Assembly (NCBI RefSeq): GCF_018131005.1
Contig: NZ_JAFCJK010000001.1
Span: 744,001 to 808,000 of the forward strand
DNA length: 64,000 nt
Direction: 5' to 3'
DNA from: Bradyrhizobium lablabi
Lineage (GTDB): Bacteria; Pseudomonadota; Alphaproteobacteria; Rhizobiales; Xanthobacteraceae
The translations under genes were made by a program, and so were the position numbers. The notes beneath the pieces are model-generated. The model was not told the DNA's origin and did no database searches. It saw only the letters and a list, made by a program, of their open reading frames with translations. This document shows positions 26,394 through 34,884 of this stretch, in pieces. Numbering within the stretch: position 1 is the stretch's first letter; every line of letters starts with the position of its first letter.

Positions 26394-27131
26394 TCAACTA
26401 TGGCAACAGGATGCCTGAACCGGCGTTGGCTGGTACTGGTCACGTAGCCGCACCCAATCCATCGGATAGGGCAAGTTCTCCTCGTGGCGGCCGAGCGGCG
26501 TCAGGTCGAGATAATGGTAGGCCGCGTTCATCATGTCGAGGCCGCGCGAATAGGTAGAATAGGTGTGGAAGACGTCGCCTTCCTCGTCGCGATGGAACAC
26601 GCTGATGCCGGGCAGCTCCTCGCCGTAGAGCGGCGAGGTTCCGTAGTTGTATTTCGCAGCGCCGGAATCGATCTGCTCGCGCGTGAACGAAACGCCGTAG
26701 TCGAAGTTGAAATCGTTGCCCTCCGAGGAGACCCAGTCGAAGGTCCAGCCCATCCGTCGCTTGAATGCCTCGAGCTTTGCGAGTGGCGCCCGCGAGATCG
26801 CGACCATCGTTGTGTCGCGGGCCTCAAGATGCGGGATCATGCGCTCGAAGCCGTCGGCCCAGAACGAGCAGCTCTTGCACGCCGCGTCCCATTCGGGCGC
26901 GAACATCACGTGCTGCACCACGAGTTGCGGCCTGCCCTTGAACAGCCCGGCGAGCATGACCCTGCCGTCTGGTCCGTCGAAAACATAGTCCTTGGTGACC
27001 CTCACCCAAGGAAGCTCGCGGCGCTCCTGGCTGAGCGCTTCGCGAGCTTTCGTAAGCTCCTTCTCACGGGCCATGTGGGCCGTGCGGGCTGCAATCCATT
27101 CCTCGCGCGAGACGATCTTGTGCGGTTGCAT
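26394..27131 (-). CDS. DUF899 (thioredoxin-like) protein
   Basis: A 245-residue protein of the DUF899 family, with the starting block HKIVSREEWIAARTAHMARE, the thioredoxin-like core around CKSCSFWADGF (Cys-x2-Cys), and FHTYSTYSRGLDMMNAAYHY, LDLTPLGRHE near the C-terminus. The reaction is unknown; the CxxC could be redox-active. It follows the SRPBCC gene by 21 nt, and this ArsR-SRPBCC-DUF899 order is common in alphaproteobacteria. Confidence 0.92.
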   Translation of the reverse strand: MQPHKIVSREEWIAARTAHMAREKELTKAREALSQERRELPWVRVTKDYVFDGPDGRVMLAGLFKGRPQLVVQHVMFAPEWDAACKSCSFWADGFERMIPHLEARDTTMVAISRAPLAKLEAFKRRMGWTFDWVSSEGNDFNFDYGVSFTREQIDSGAAKYNYGTSPLYGEELPGISVFHRDEEGDVFHTYSTYSRGLDMMNAAYHYLDLTPLGRHEENLPYPMDWVRLRDQYQPTPVQASCCHS

Positions 27132-27152
27132 GCGAGACTCCTCTGCTGCCGT

Positions 27153-27623
27153 TCAGGCGACGAAACTCTCCAGATTGGTCAGGAACTCGGTCCAGCCGCG
27201 CTTGTGGTTGTCGCGAGCGCCCTCGTCGGCGAATTGCGCGTGATGGAAGGTGAGTAGGGTGCCGCCGGCCTCGGGCCTGATTGACACGGTCACCAGCGAC
27301 TCACGCTCCGGTGTCGAATGCCAGGCCCAACTGAACACCAGCCGCTCGTTCGGCACCACCTCGCGATAGACGCCCCCGACCTCGTGATATTCGCCATCGG
27401 GACCCGTAAAGCTGATGCGATAGCGCCCGCCGACGCGCACGTCGAGCTCGGCGCGAGCCGTGCCTGATATCGCCCGCCCCGGCCTGAACCACTGCACTAG
27501 ATTTTCCGGGTCGGTCCACGCGGCGTAGACTTTTTCCGGGTGCGCGCGGAGACGGCGCGTGAGGGTGAGGCTTGGGCGCGCAGCGAGGTCGGCGTCGGCT
27601 GTGACTGCGGATCTGTCGGCCAT
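27153..27623 (-). CDS. SRPBCC (AHSA1/START-like) domain protein
   Basis: A 156-residue protein. ATG 27623 (MADRSAVTADADLAARPSLT) sits 7 nt after GGAGG. The AHSA1 block is LRAHPEKVYAAWTDPENLVQ, WFRPG, with EYHEVGGVYREVVPNERLVF and the C-terminal GWTEFLTNLESFVA. It forms a hydrophobic ligand-binding pocket; the ligand is unknown. The start lies 127 nt inside the ArsR gene, in a different frame. Confidence 0.9.
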   Translation of the reverse strand: MADRSAVTADADLAARPSLTLTRRLRAHPEKVYAAWTDPENLVQWFRPGRAISGTARAELDVRVGGRYRISFTGPDGEYHEVGGVYREVVPNERLVFSWAWHSTPERESLVTVSIRPEAGGTLLTFHHAQFADEGARDNHKRGWTEFLTNLESFVA

Positions 27624-27952
27624 GGGTCTTCCTCCACAAAGGCGGCAAGGCGATCGAGGTTCTCGGACCAGAAGCGCGCGTAGCGATTGAGCCAGTTCAT
27701 CGCCTGCTCCATCGGCCGGGCCGTGAGGCGGCACGCCACGGTGCGGCCGGTCTTTTGACGCGCGATCAGGCCGGCATCCGAGAGCACGTCGAGATGCTTC
27801 ACGATCGCGGGCAACGACATCGCAAACGGCTGGGCCAGCTCGCTTACCGACAGGCTTTCCTTCTGACCAAGCCGCGCCAGCAGGGCCCGGCGGGTCGGAT
27901 CGGAAAGCGCCGCGAAGGTGCGGTCCAACGTCTCGTCCTGATACTTAACCAT
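27497..27952 (-). CDS. ArsR-family regulator, start codon within its own palindrome
   Basis: A 151-residue winged-helix protein beginning at ATG 27952 (MVKYQDETLDRTFAALSDPT). The domain covers residues 1-95: RRALLARLGQKESLSVSELA and FAMSLPAIVKHLDVLSDAGL are the helix-turn-helix, then the wing. No metal-site Cys is seen, as in the ArsR type paired with SRPBCC. Residues ~110-151 (a Ser/Pro/Arg-rich tail) overlap the SRPBCC gene in another frame for 127 nt and may be dispensable. A near-perfect palindrome covers its first four codons, see the promoter entry. Confidence 0.88.
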   Translation of the reverse strand: MVKYQDETLDRTFAALSDPTRRALLARLGQKESLSVSELAQPFAMSLPAIVKHLDVLSDAGLIARQKTGRTVACRLTARPMEQAMNWLNRYARFWSENLDRLAAFVEEDPWPTDPQSQPTPTSLRAQASPSRAVSARTRKKSTPRGPTRKI

Positions 27953-27988
27953 ATGGTTTAGTATAGGAGGCGCGACGATCAGCGTCAA
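27941..27988 (-). promoter_or_regulatory. Promoter and operator palindrome at the arsR-like gene
   Basis: On the minus strand TTGACG (27983-27988), a 17-nt spacer and TATACT (27960-27965) form a near-consensus promoter. The -10 box ends only 7 nt before the ATG at 27952, so the transcript must be leaderless or almost so. A 24-bp palindrome with a single mismatched pair, centred on AACCATATGGTT, covers 27941-27964, including the -10 box, transcription start and the ATG. It is the obvious operator for the ArsR protein. Confidence 0.75.
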
Positions 27989-28041
27989 GCTCCATGCTTC
28001 ACGATCGCGTCAACTCGCGACGAGCGGATCGGCACTGATGC

Positions 28042-28071
28042 AAAACGCAAAGCCCCGCCTTACGGCGGGGC
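28042..28071 (-). terminator. Rho-independent terminator after DUF3551 gene
   Basis: GCCCCGCC (28052-28059) and GGCGGGGC (28064-28071) form an 8-bp stem with a TTAC loop. On the minus strand the stem is followed by TTTGCGTTTTGC. It ends the DUF3551 gene (stop at 28097). Confidence 0.8.
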
Positions 28072-28096
28072 CCGGCATCGATCGCCTTTCTAAGCG

Positions 28097-28354
28097 CTAG
28101 TACGAATAGCGGCCGCGGCGCGGTTCCGTCGGACCGAAAGCAAAGCGCGGATTGATGCCGCAATAAAGGTTGCGGCCGGACACGCTGGCCTGACATTGCT
28201 GATAGGTCTGGTAGGAACATTCGCCCGGATAGCCGTAGCTCTTCCCCTGGGCGCACCAAGGATAATCATAGGCTGCCGCCGCAGGCGCGGTGCTCGCCAT
28301 CATCGTCGCGCCGGCCGCAGCCAAGGCCAATGCCGCCAACATCAGATTGCGCAT
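28097..28354 (-). CDS. DUF3551 small exported protein
   Basis: An 85-residue protein from ATG 28354 (MRNLMLAALALAAAGATMMA) with GGAG 6 nt upstream. After a signal peptide (cleavage near AAA-YD) comes the DUF3551 core YPWCAQGKSYGYPGECSYQT, then QQCQASVSGRNLYCGINPRF, with four conserved Cys that can form two disulfides. The function is unknown; the family is abundant in Bradyrhizobium and its relatives. It lies between the ArsR cluster and the TctC gene and has its own terminator. Confidence 0.88.
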   Translation of the reverse strand: MRNLMLAALALAAAGATMMASTAPAAAAYDYPWCAQGKSYGYPGECSYQTYQQCQASVSGRNLYCGINPRFAFGPTEPRRGRYSY

Positions 28355-28437
28355 GATCGTTCTCCTTCTGAACCTTGGTCGCGGCGGCGCGCGACCAGGT
28401 TCAGAACGCGAATGTGGCGGAAAGGTTTGAACGCAGC

Positions 28438-29409
28438 CTATTCTACCTTCAGTCCGGCGAACTCGACGACCTTCCTCCACTTGTCGGTCTCGGCCTTGAT
28501 GTCGTTGCCAAAGGCTTGCGGCGTCTGGATCAGCGGCTCGCCGCCGAGCTCGACCAGGCGCTTCTTCATCTCCGGCTCGGCGAGAACGGCGTTGATCTCG
28601 CCGTTAAGCTTGGTGATGATCTCCTTCGGCGTGTTCTTCGGCGCACCCATGCCGAACAGCGCGCTCGCCTCATAGCCTTTCACGGTCTCGGCGATCGCCT
28701 GCACGTCCGGCAATTGCGCAGAGCGCTCCGCCGTCGTGACGCCTAGCGCGCGCAGCGCGCCGCTGCGGATGTGCTGGATGATCGAGGGCATGTTGTCGAA
28801 GATCACCTGCACCTGGCCGCCGAGCATGTCGGTGATCGCGGGCGCGGCGCCGCGATAGGGCACGTGCTGCATCTTGCAGCCGGTCATCGCCATGAACATT
28901 TCGCCGGAGAGATGCACCGAGGTACCGTTGCCGGAGGAGGCCATGTTCACCTTGCCGGGGTTAACCTTCACATATTCGATGAACTCGGCGACGTTCTTGG
29001 CCGGCACATCCTTGTTGACCGTCATCACGTTCGGCACGCGATTGAAAGAGGCGACCGGCGCAATATCGGTCACGAAGTTGAATTTCAAATTCGCGTAAAG
29101 CGAGCTGTTGATGTAGTTGGCCGGATTGACCAGCAGCACCGTGTAACCGTCGGGCTCGGCGTTGATGGCGGCTTCCGTGGCGATATTGTTGCCGGCGCCT
29201 GGCTTGTTCTCGATCACGAATTGCTGGCCGAGCCTTTCCGACAGCCGCTGACCGATCAGTCGGGCGAGGATGTCGGTGGCGCCGCCGGGCGGATAGCCGA
29301 CGATCCAGCGCACGGGCCGCGCCGGATAATCGGCCGCAGACGCGCGGCCGATCGCAAATGTCGAAATTCCCGACCCGATCAGGCCCAGCGCGGTGCGACG
29401 TGAGATCAT
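28438..29409 (-). CDS. TctC/Bug-family periplasmic binding protein
   Basis: A 323-residue solute-binding protein of the tripartite tricarboxylate transporter family. ATG 29409 (MISRRTALGLIGSGISTFAI) follows GGAGG by 6 nt and starts a Tat-like signal with twin Arg. The Bug hallmarks are RWIVGYPPGGATDILARLIG, ENKPGAGNNIATEAA and the HVPYRGAAPAITDMLGGQV segment. It captures a carboxylate or similar ligand. No TctA/TctB membrane genes are nearby, which is the norm for 'orphan' Bug proteins. Confidence 0.92.
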   Translation of the reverse strand: MISRRTALGLIGSGISTFAIGRASAADYPARPVRWIVGYPPGGATDILARLIGQRLSERLGQQFVIENKPGAGNNIATEAAINAEPDGYTVLLVNPANYINSSLYANLKFNFVTDIAPVASFNRVPNVMTVNKDVPAKNVAEFIEYVKVNPGKVNMASSGNGTSVHLSGEMFMAMTGCKMQHVPYRGAAPAITDMLGGQVQVIFDNMPSIIQHIRSGALRALGVTTAERSAQLPDVQAIAETVKGYEASALFGMGAPKNTPKEIITKLNGEINAVLAEPEMKKRLVELGGEPLIQTPQAFGNDIKAETDKWRKVVEFAGLKVE

Positions 29410-29546
29410 GTAGTTCCTCCCGATAAGGCAGGTTTGGCCCCTGCCCCGTTTCTGTTGAATTGCGTGCGCCGGCGTTTTAACAAACAAAGCCGGGAGCGGC
29501 CAGTGCGACAGATGCGCGGGCGGCCGCGACCAAAGACTAAACCGCC

Positions 29547-29640
29547 TTCGAGCGAAGTGGATCCCGGTTCGCCTGGAGAAGACGCGACAACAAGAATCCG
29601 GAGCTTCCGTTCTGATTCAATCAGAACCGATAATGCTCCG
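29547..29640. repeat. Dispersed repeat, AACAAGAATCYGGAGCTTC family, copy B
   Basis: The second copy of the repeat seen at 23947-24037: GTGGATCCCGGTTCG, ACAACAAGAATCCGGAGCTT and the palindrome GTTCTGATTCAATCAGAAC. It lies just before the VOC gene ribosome-binding site, in opposite context to copy A. Confidence 0.7.
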
Positions 29641-29657
29641 AGCCGAAAGGACCGATC

Positions 29658-30077
29658 ATGGCTCTCAGGGTGAATGCGCTCGACCATCTCGTCATCAACG
29701 TCACCGACGTCGCGCGCTCCGCCGCCTGGTACGGCAAGATCCTCGGCATGGACGTGAAAGTGTTCGACCCGGGCGCGGGAAAGGCGCCGCGGACCTCCCT
29801 GGTGTTCGGCAACCAGAAGATCAATGTGCGGCCGCGGAATGCCGACAAGGTCGATTGGTTCACCGCTGACCATGAGACGGCCGGCAGCGACGATCTCTGC
29901 TTTCTGACCTCAAGCACGCCCGACGAAGTGGTCGCGCACCTCAACGCCAATGGTGTCGTGATCGAGGAAGGCCCGGTGGCCAAGCAGGGCGCGCGCGGCA
30001 TGCTGCGCTCGGTGTATTGCCGCGATCCCGACGGCAGCCTGATCGAGATTTCATCCTATGAGGATGGCGCCGCCTGA
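29658..30077 (+). CDS. VOC (glyoxalase/bleomycin-resistance) family protein
   Basis: A 139-residue single VOC domain protein. It opens with RVNALDHLVINVTDVARSAA, carrying the first metal-ligand His, and has GKILGMDVKVFDPG and the closing block SVYCRDPDGSLIEISSYED with the Glu metal-ligand position. Typical length for the fosfomycin/glyoxalase-like small form. The substrate is unknown. AAAGGA precedes the ATG by 5 nt. It is convergent with the HD-GYP gene. Confidence 0.9.
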   Translation: MALRVNALDHLVINVTDVARSAAWYGKILGMDVKVFDPGAGKAPRTSLVFGNQKINVRPRNADKVDWFTADHETAGSDDLCFLTSSTPDEVVAHLNANGVVIEEGPVAKQGARGMLRSVYCRDPDGSLIEISSYEDGAA

Positions 30078-30107
30078 TACCTCACGGCGAGCGCAGGCGC
30101 ACAAGCC

Positions 30108-31202
30108 TCAATAATGCCCGAAGGCCACCGGGCGAAACGCCTGCAGCAATTGCCGGTCGAACTTGCTGCCCATCTCCTCCATCATGGAGAACGCCTTGGC
30201 GTGAGTGAATTGCAGCCGGTAGGCGCGCTTTTCCACCAGCGCGGAATAGACGTCGACGATCGTCGTGAGGCGGACGATGTCGCTGATCTCGCTGCCACTG
30301 AGGCCGTTCGGATAACCGCTGCCGTCAAGAAATTCGTGGTGATGCAGAATCACGTCGAGCATTTCCGCGGGGAAGCCGCCCTGCGCGGATAGCGCATCGT
30401 AGCCGCGGCGGGGATGCTCGCGCATATCGGCCATTTCCTCGATCGTCAGCTCGCCGGGCTTGTCGAGCAGCGCCACCGGAACGAAAGCCTTGCCGACATC
30501 GTGCAGCAACGCCGCGCGGGCAAGACGGCGCTGATCGTCCTCACGCATGCCGAGATGCTGCGCGAACGCGACCGCAAAGCCTGTCACGAACAGGCAGTGG
30601 CGATAGGTCTCCTGATGATGGCAGCCAACGGTGGTCAGCCACTCACGCAGCGAATTGTGCTTGATGGCCTTGAGGATCCTGGTTTCGGCGGCGACGATAT
30701 CCTCGAGCTTCAGCGGTTCTCCCGCCGGCAGCCGATCGAAGATCTTGACCATCACCGCGTGCGCAGCCTCGACGCCGCGATTGAGCGCCTTGCCGCGATC
30801 GGTCTCGTCATAGGCACTGTTGTCGGGGAATGCAGCGCGGATGCGTTGCAGGATGCCGCGCGCATCGAACGGCCGCGAGATCGTGTCCGTCGCGCCGAGC
30901 GCCCAGGCTTGCATCGAAGCGTGGTGCAGTGCGTCCGCCAGCACGAAGAGCCGCGGCATCTCACGATAGGCTTCGGTCTGCAGCTTGGCTCGGACCATCA
31001 TCACGCTCTCGGGAGAACGCAGGTTGATGTCGACCACGATACCGGAGAGGTCGGCGGCCGGCCGCTCGGGAATCTCGGACGTCTGGATAGTGTCGACCTC
31101 TCCCACCGCCCTCAGTATATTGGCAAGTTCGCTGCTGTGATCGCTTCGGTCTGACGCCAGCAGCAGCCTGCGCTTCAATGTCTTGTTGGCTAAAGCACTC
31201 AT
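30108..31202 (-). CDS. HD-GYP domain phosphodiesterase with degenerate receiver
   Basis: A 364-residue protein. The N-terminus (residues ~10-125) has a response-regulator-like fold (RLLLASDRSDHSSELANILR ... LSGIVVDINL), with Asp59 at the usual phosphorylation region but other acidic-pocket residues weakly conserved. The HD-GYP domain follows: LLHDVGKAFVPVALLDKPGE (His234-Asp235), MREHPRRGYDAL, and HHHEFLDGSGYPNGLSGSEI with the GYP triad at 296-298. Such enzymes hydrolyse cyclic-di-GMP. It stands alone, so the sensor partner is unknown. Confidence 0.9.
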   Translation of the reverse strand: MSALANKTLKRRLLLASDRSDHSSELANILRAVGEVDTIQTSEIPERPAADLSGIVVDINLRSPESVMMVRAKLQTEAYREMPRLFVLADALHHASMQAWALGATDTISRPFDARGILQRIRAAFPDNSAYDETDRGKALNRGVEAAHAVMVKIFDRLPAGEPLKLEDIVAAETRILKAIKHNSLREWLTTVGCHHQETYRHCLFVTGFAVAFAQHLGMREDDQRRLARAALLHDVGKAFVPVALLDKPGELTIEEMADMREHPRRGYDALSAQGGFPAEMLDVILHHHEFLDGSGYPNGLSGSEISDIVRLTTIVDVYSALVEKRAYRLQFTHAKAFSMMEEMGSKFDRQLLQAFRPVAFGHY

Positions 31203-31330
31203 GAAATCCCCGTCGCGGTAACGAACGACGTGAACGCTACCCGACGATGAGTTCCCTCCGGCTTAATGGGAATGCTGAACGACGATCTAGCGGAACGGTT
31301 ACAATTTTAAGCATCACGGGATCAGGCAGC

Positions 31331-31361
31331 AAAAAATCCGCCGGAGAGCTCCCCGGCGGAT
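31331..31361 (-). terminator. Rho-independent terminator after the molybdenum hydroxylase operon
   Basis: ATCCGCCGG (31336-31344) and CCGGCGGAT (31353-31361) form a 9-bp stem with an 8-nt loop. On the minus strand it runs straight into TTTTTT. It ends the operon whose last gene stops at 31389. Confidence 0.88.
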
Positions 31362-31388
31362 CCTTGTGCTTGCGTGGCGAAGAGTATC

Positions 31389-33671
31389 TTACGCCTTCAT
31401 CGCCGCCTTCACCGCCTCGGCGTTGATCGGCAGGCTGCGCAGACGCGCACCGCAGGCCCTGAAGATGGCGTTGCCGATCGCCGGCGCCACCACCGTCACC
31501 GCCGGCTCGCCCACGCCGGTCGCCTTCTCGCCATTGGCAATGACGTTGACCGCGACTTCCGGCATCTGGCTCATCCGCAGCGGCGTGTAGGTGTCGAAGT
31601 TGGTCTGCTCGATTCCGCCATCCTTCAACGTCGCCTTCTCGAACATTGCAAGCGACATGCCCCACAGCGCCGCGCCCTCGACCTGGGCACGGATGTTGTC
31701 GGGATGCACCTGCGTGCCGACGTCTGTTGCAACGGTCAGCTTCTTGACCTTGACCTCGCCGCTCGGCGCGACCGCCACATGCGCGACGCAGGCGGTCCAG
31801 CTTGCGGTCGCCCGCTCCTGCGACGACACGCAGGCGACGCCCATGCCTTCTCCCTTCGGAAGCTGCTTGGTGCCGTAGCCGGCGAGCCCCATCGCGGCAA
31901 GCAAGGTGTTGCGGAGACGTTGCGCGCCGCCGTCATTCTTGCCCTTGCCGTCGAGCAGTTCGATGCGGAATTGCGCCGGATCCTTGCCGGTCGCATGCGC
32001 GATCTCGTCGATCATGCTTTCGACCGCCCAGAAGGTCCACCCTGGCGCAACCGAACGTAGTTGACCCGACGGCGTGGCCGTATGCGCCATCTCGTTCTTG
32101 ATCGCCCGCACATAATGGTTGGGCACGGTGTAGAAGAAATCGGCACCGTTCACCGTGAACGAATCGAGCGGGCCCTTCTTGTCGACCGAGGGCGTCAGGA
32201 AATCGGGGATTCCCCAGCGCGCGGTCGGCCAGGCCGAGACCACGTCGTGGCTGAGCGCGACAAGCCTGCCGTCGCCATCCACGCCGGCCTTCACCTTCTG
32301 GTAGGTGAGCGGCCGCGAGTAGTCCATGGTCATGTCGTTTTCGCGTGAGTAGATCACCTTGACCGGCTTGCCGACGGCCTTCGCCGCCTGCACCGCAGGC
32401 ACCATCATGTCTGCGTCGAGACGCCGGCCGAAGCCGCCGCCCAGCCACATCTGGTGCATCACCACGTATTTCGGATCGATCCCTGCCGCACCGGCCGCAA
32501 TTGCGCCGGAGCGCGTCGCGAACTGGTTGCCGGAATAGATATGCAGGATGTCGCCCTTGAACTCCGCGGTGGCGTTCATCGGCTCCATCGGTGCATGGAT
32601 GTTGATGTTGGTGGTGTATTCCGCCTCCAACACCTTCGCGGCGGTGCCAAACGCAGCGTTCGGGTCGCCGTCCTTGACGAAGAACTGGCCGGAGTCGTCG
32701 AGCCCCTGCAGCCGCTTGGCCTCGGCAAGCAGCGATCCGCTGGACAGTTTGGCGTTCGGACCATTGTCGTAGATGATCTTCAACGCATCGGCCGCCTTGG
32801 CGGCGCTGGCATAGGTGTTGGCGACTGCCACCACCCATCCCGTGGTGCTGCCGGTCTTGTCGTCCAGCGTCACCGCCTTGATGAAGCCGGGCACCTTCTT
32901 GGCTGCGCTGTCATCGACCGATTTCACCGTGGCGCCGTAGCGCACCGGCGGCGTCACCACGCGGCCGTACACCATACCCGGAAGCATGACGTCGATGCCG
33001 TACTTCGCCGTGCCGTTGGTCTTGGAGGGGATGTCGAGCTGCGGCACCGAGACGCCGATCAGCGTGTACTGGTCGGGTGATTTCAGTTTGATTGCCTTGA
33101 GGTCGTCCGGCGTGAAGGTCTTGGTCGCCTTGCCGCTCTTTACCACCTCGGCGAAGGTCATCGACTTCTTCGACTTCGGATGGCTGATGGTGGAATCGCG
33201 CACCACCAGTTCGCCGACCGGAACGCCCATCGCGGCCGCCGCTGCTTCGGTCAACGCCATGCGGCCGGCCGCGCCGGCGCGGCTCATCGCGTCGAAGTTC
33301 ATCATCGTCGACCAGCTGCCGCCGGTGATCTGCGCACCCAGTACAGGGTCGTTGAACTTCGGGTCGTTGGAGGCAAGTTGGACGCGCATGTCGCTCCACT
33401 TGGCACCGAGTTCTTCCGCCACGATCTGCGCCATGGTCGAGGCGATATGCTGGCCCATATCCGCCTTGCCGCAGGTGACGGTGACGAGGCCATCGGGCGC
33501 GATCGAATACCAGACGCTCGGCTCGAAACTGGACGGTGCCGCAAGCGCCTGATCGAGGCCGGGAACGGCGGCATAGCCGAGCACGAGGCCGGTTGCGGCC
33601 GAGCCGACCAGGAACGAACGCCGGCTTAGGTCGGCCGGTGCGCCGTGAGGGATTTTCACGTGGCTGTTCAT
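31389..33671 (-). CDS. Molybdopterin subunit, isoquinoline 1-oxidoreductase (IorB) type
   Basis: A 760-residue exported molybdenum hydroxylase large subunit. ATG 33671 follows GGAGG by 7 nt and begins [20 protein letters not shown], a Tat signal. The xanthine-oxidase-type subunit is recognised from [21 protein letters not shown], the Moco-binding [16 protein letters not shown] and the C-terminal [18 protein letters not shown]. It hydroxylates an N-heteroaromatic or aldehyde in the periplasm. The [2Fe-2S] gene overlaps by 4 nt upstream. No FAD subunit is encoded next to it, matching the two-subunit IorAB type. Confidence 0.92.
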   Translation of the reverse strand: MNSHVKIPHGAPADLSRRSFLVGSAATGLVLGYAAVPGLDQALAAPSSFEPSVWYSIAPDGLVTVTCGKADMGQHIASTMAQIVAEELGAKWSDMRVQLASNDPKFNDPVLGAQITGGSWSTMMNFDAMSRAGAAGRMALTEAAAAAMGVPVGELVVRDSTISHPKSKKSMTFAEVVKSGKATKTFTPDDLKAIKLKSPDQYTLIGVSVPQLDIPSKTNGTAKYGIDVMLPGMVYGRVVTPPVRYGATVKSVDDSAAKKVPGFIKAVTLDDKTGSTTGWVVAVANTYASAAKAADALKIIYDNGPNAKLSSGSLLAEAKRLQGLDDSGQFFVKDGDPNAAFGTAAKVLEAEYTTNINIHAPMEPMNATAEFKGDILHIYSGNQFATRSGAIAAGAAGIDPKYVVMHQMWLGGGFGRRLDADMMVPAVQAAKAVGKPVKVIYSRENDMTMDYSRPLTYQKVKAGVDGDGRLVALSHDVVSAWPTARWGIPDFLTPSVDKKGPLDSFTVNGADFFYTVPNHYVRAIKNEMAHTATPSGQLRSVAPGWTFWAVESMIDEIAHATGKDPAQFRIELLDGKGKNDGGAQRLRNTLLAAMGLAGYGTKQLPKGEGMGVACVSSQERATASWTACVAHVAVAPSGEVKVKKLTVATDVGTQVHPDNIRAQVEGAALWGMSLAMFEKATLKDGGIEQTNFDTYTPLRMSQMPEVAVNVIANGEKATGVGEPAVTVVAPAIGNAIFRACGARLRSLPINAEAVKAAMKA

Positions 33672-34159
33672 GTGGCCCTCCGTTCGCTTCCGGTGGTCGA
33701 TGCGGTGCGCATTTCTGACGCGGCGCGCATGATCGCCTTCTGGATCCGCGAATAGGTCATGCAGCGGCAGAGATTGCCGTCCATATGCGCAACCACTTCG
33801 TCCTTGGTGGGGTTGGCGTTCTTGGACAACAGCGCTGCGGCCTGCATGATCTGGCCAGATTGGCAATAGCCGCATTGCGGCACCTGCTCGGCGATCCAGG
33901 CCTTCTGCAGCGGATGATCGCCCTTAGCGCTCAGCCCTTCGATGGTGGTGATCTTCTTGCCAACGGCGTCGGCGACCGAGGTCTGGCAGGATCGCACGGC
34001 TTCGCCGTTGACGTGGACGGTGCAAGCGCCGCAAAGGCCCGCGCCGCATCCGAACTTGGTGCCGGTCATCTGCAGTTGTTCGCGGATGACCCAGAGCAGC
34101 GGCGTGTCGTTCGCCGCCTCGACGGACATATTCCGTCCGTTGATATTGAGATTAGGCAT
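33668..34159 (-). CDS. [2Fe-2S] subunit of molybdenum hydroxylase (IorA type)
   Basis: A 163-residue electron-transfer subunit with two iron-sulfur clusters. The plant-type ferredoxin site is [18 protein letters not shown] with a further Cys at SCQTS. The second cluster uses CGYCQSGQ and NLCRCMTY. It forms a pair with the large subunit, overlapping it by ATGA. No signal peptide, so it probably rides on the Tat signal of its partner. The electron acceptor (a cytochrome in known IorAB systems) is not in this operon. Confidence 0.93.
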   Translation of the reverse strand: MPNLNINGRNMSVEAANDTPLLWVIREQLQMTGTKFGCGAGLCGACTVHVNGEAVRSCQTSVADAVGKKITTIEGLSAKGDHPLQKAWIAEQVPQCGYCQSGQIMQAAALLSKNANPTKDEVVAHMDGNLCRCMTYSRIQKAIMRAASEMRTASTTGSERRAT

Positions 34160-34457
34160 CTCTCTCCCCTTCCGGTGTATGAAGCCGCTTACGGCGGCAA
34201 TTCACTGTCGGGTCGTGGCTGGCGCCCACCGGGTAAGCGACAGTTGCCAAAACAATGATCCGGTTCCCGTTTAGAGGCAATGCAATTTGGAAACGCTCGA
34301 AGGAAATAAAATTCCGCCGTTCTGTTGTGCGTTGCGGAAAGGCGTGTAACGATATGGCGATTGGTGCGCCGTCCACGCGCATTTCCCTCCCGGTAGCGCA
34401 TTTCCCAGCCGAGGCCGGATCGCGCCAGGATCAAACAGGGCTGTTCGGCAAGGTGAG

Positions 34458-34829
34458 ATGCCTAGACTCAATCGAAAGGGCCGCATCTTGACCAGGCCCG
34501 TCCTCGCCTTGCTGCTGATCGCGGGTGCGACCACGACCGCCGCGGCACAGAAGCGCCAGCCGTTCATCACGGCCCCAAATTCCTTCACCGCGACACTGTC
34601 GAACACCGCGCCGCTGGCGTTTGGCATGGGCGTTGACGAGGCTCAGCACGCACTCGGCACGCCTTTGACCTATGTCAGTGGTCGGCCCGGCAACGAGATA
34701 TTCCTGACTTTCCGCGATCTCGGCGGGAGCGGGCTATTCCCGCACCACGACCGGCTCTATCTGTTGTTCCGCAAGGGGCGGCTTGCCGGCTGGAAGGCCG
34801 ACTGGGGCGAGAACTGGATGTGGCAGTAG
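34458..34829 (+). CDS. Small exported protein of unknown function
   Basis: A 123-residue protein from ATG 34458 with AAGGTGAG 5 nt upstream. Residues 1-30 are a signal peptide (TRPVLALLLIAGATTTAAAQ). The mature part is compact and starts KRQPFITAPNSFTATLSNTA; the block GMGVDEAQHALGTPLTYVSG, then FLTFRDLGGSG, resembles SmpA/BamE-like or PepSY-like outer-membrane lipoprotein folds, but no lipobox Cys is seen, so I give no family. It stands alone before the dienelactone hydrolase gene. Confidence 0.75.
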   Translation: MPRLNRKGRILTRPVLALLLIAGATTTAAAQKRQPFITAPNSFTATLSNTAPLAFGMGVDEAQHALGTPLTYVSGRPGNEIFLTFRDLGGSGLFPHHDRLYLLFRKGRLAGWKADWGENWMWQ

Positions 34830-34884
34830 CCCCACCGCTGCATCCGACGATTTCGTGCAACCACCAACAAGAATGGGATGACCC

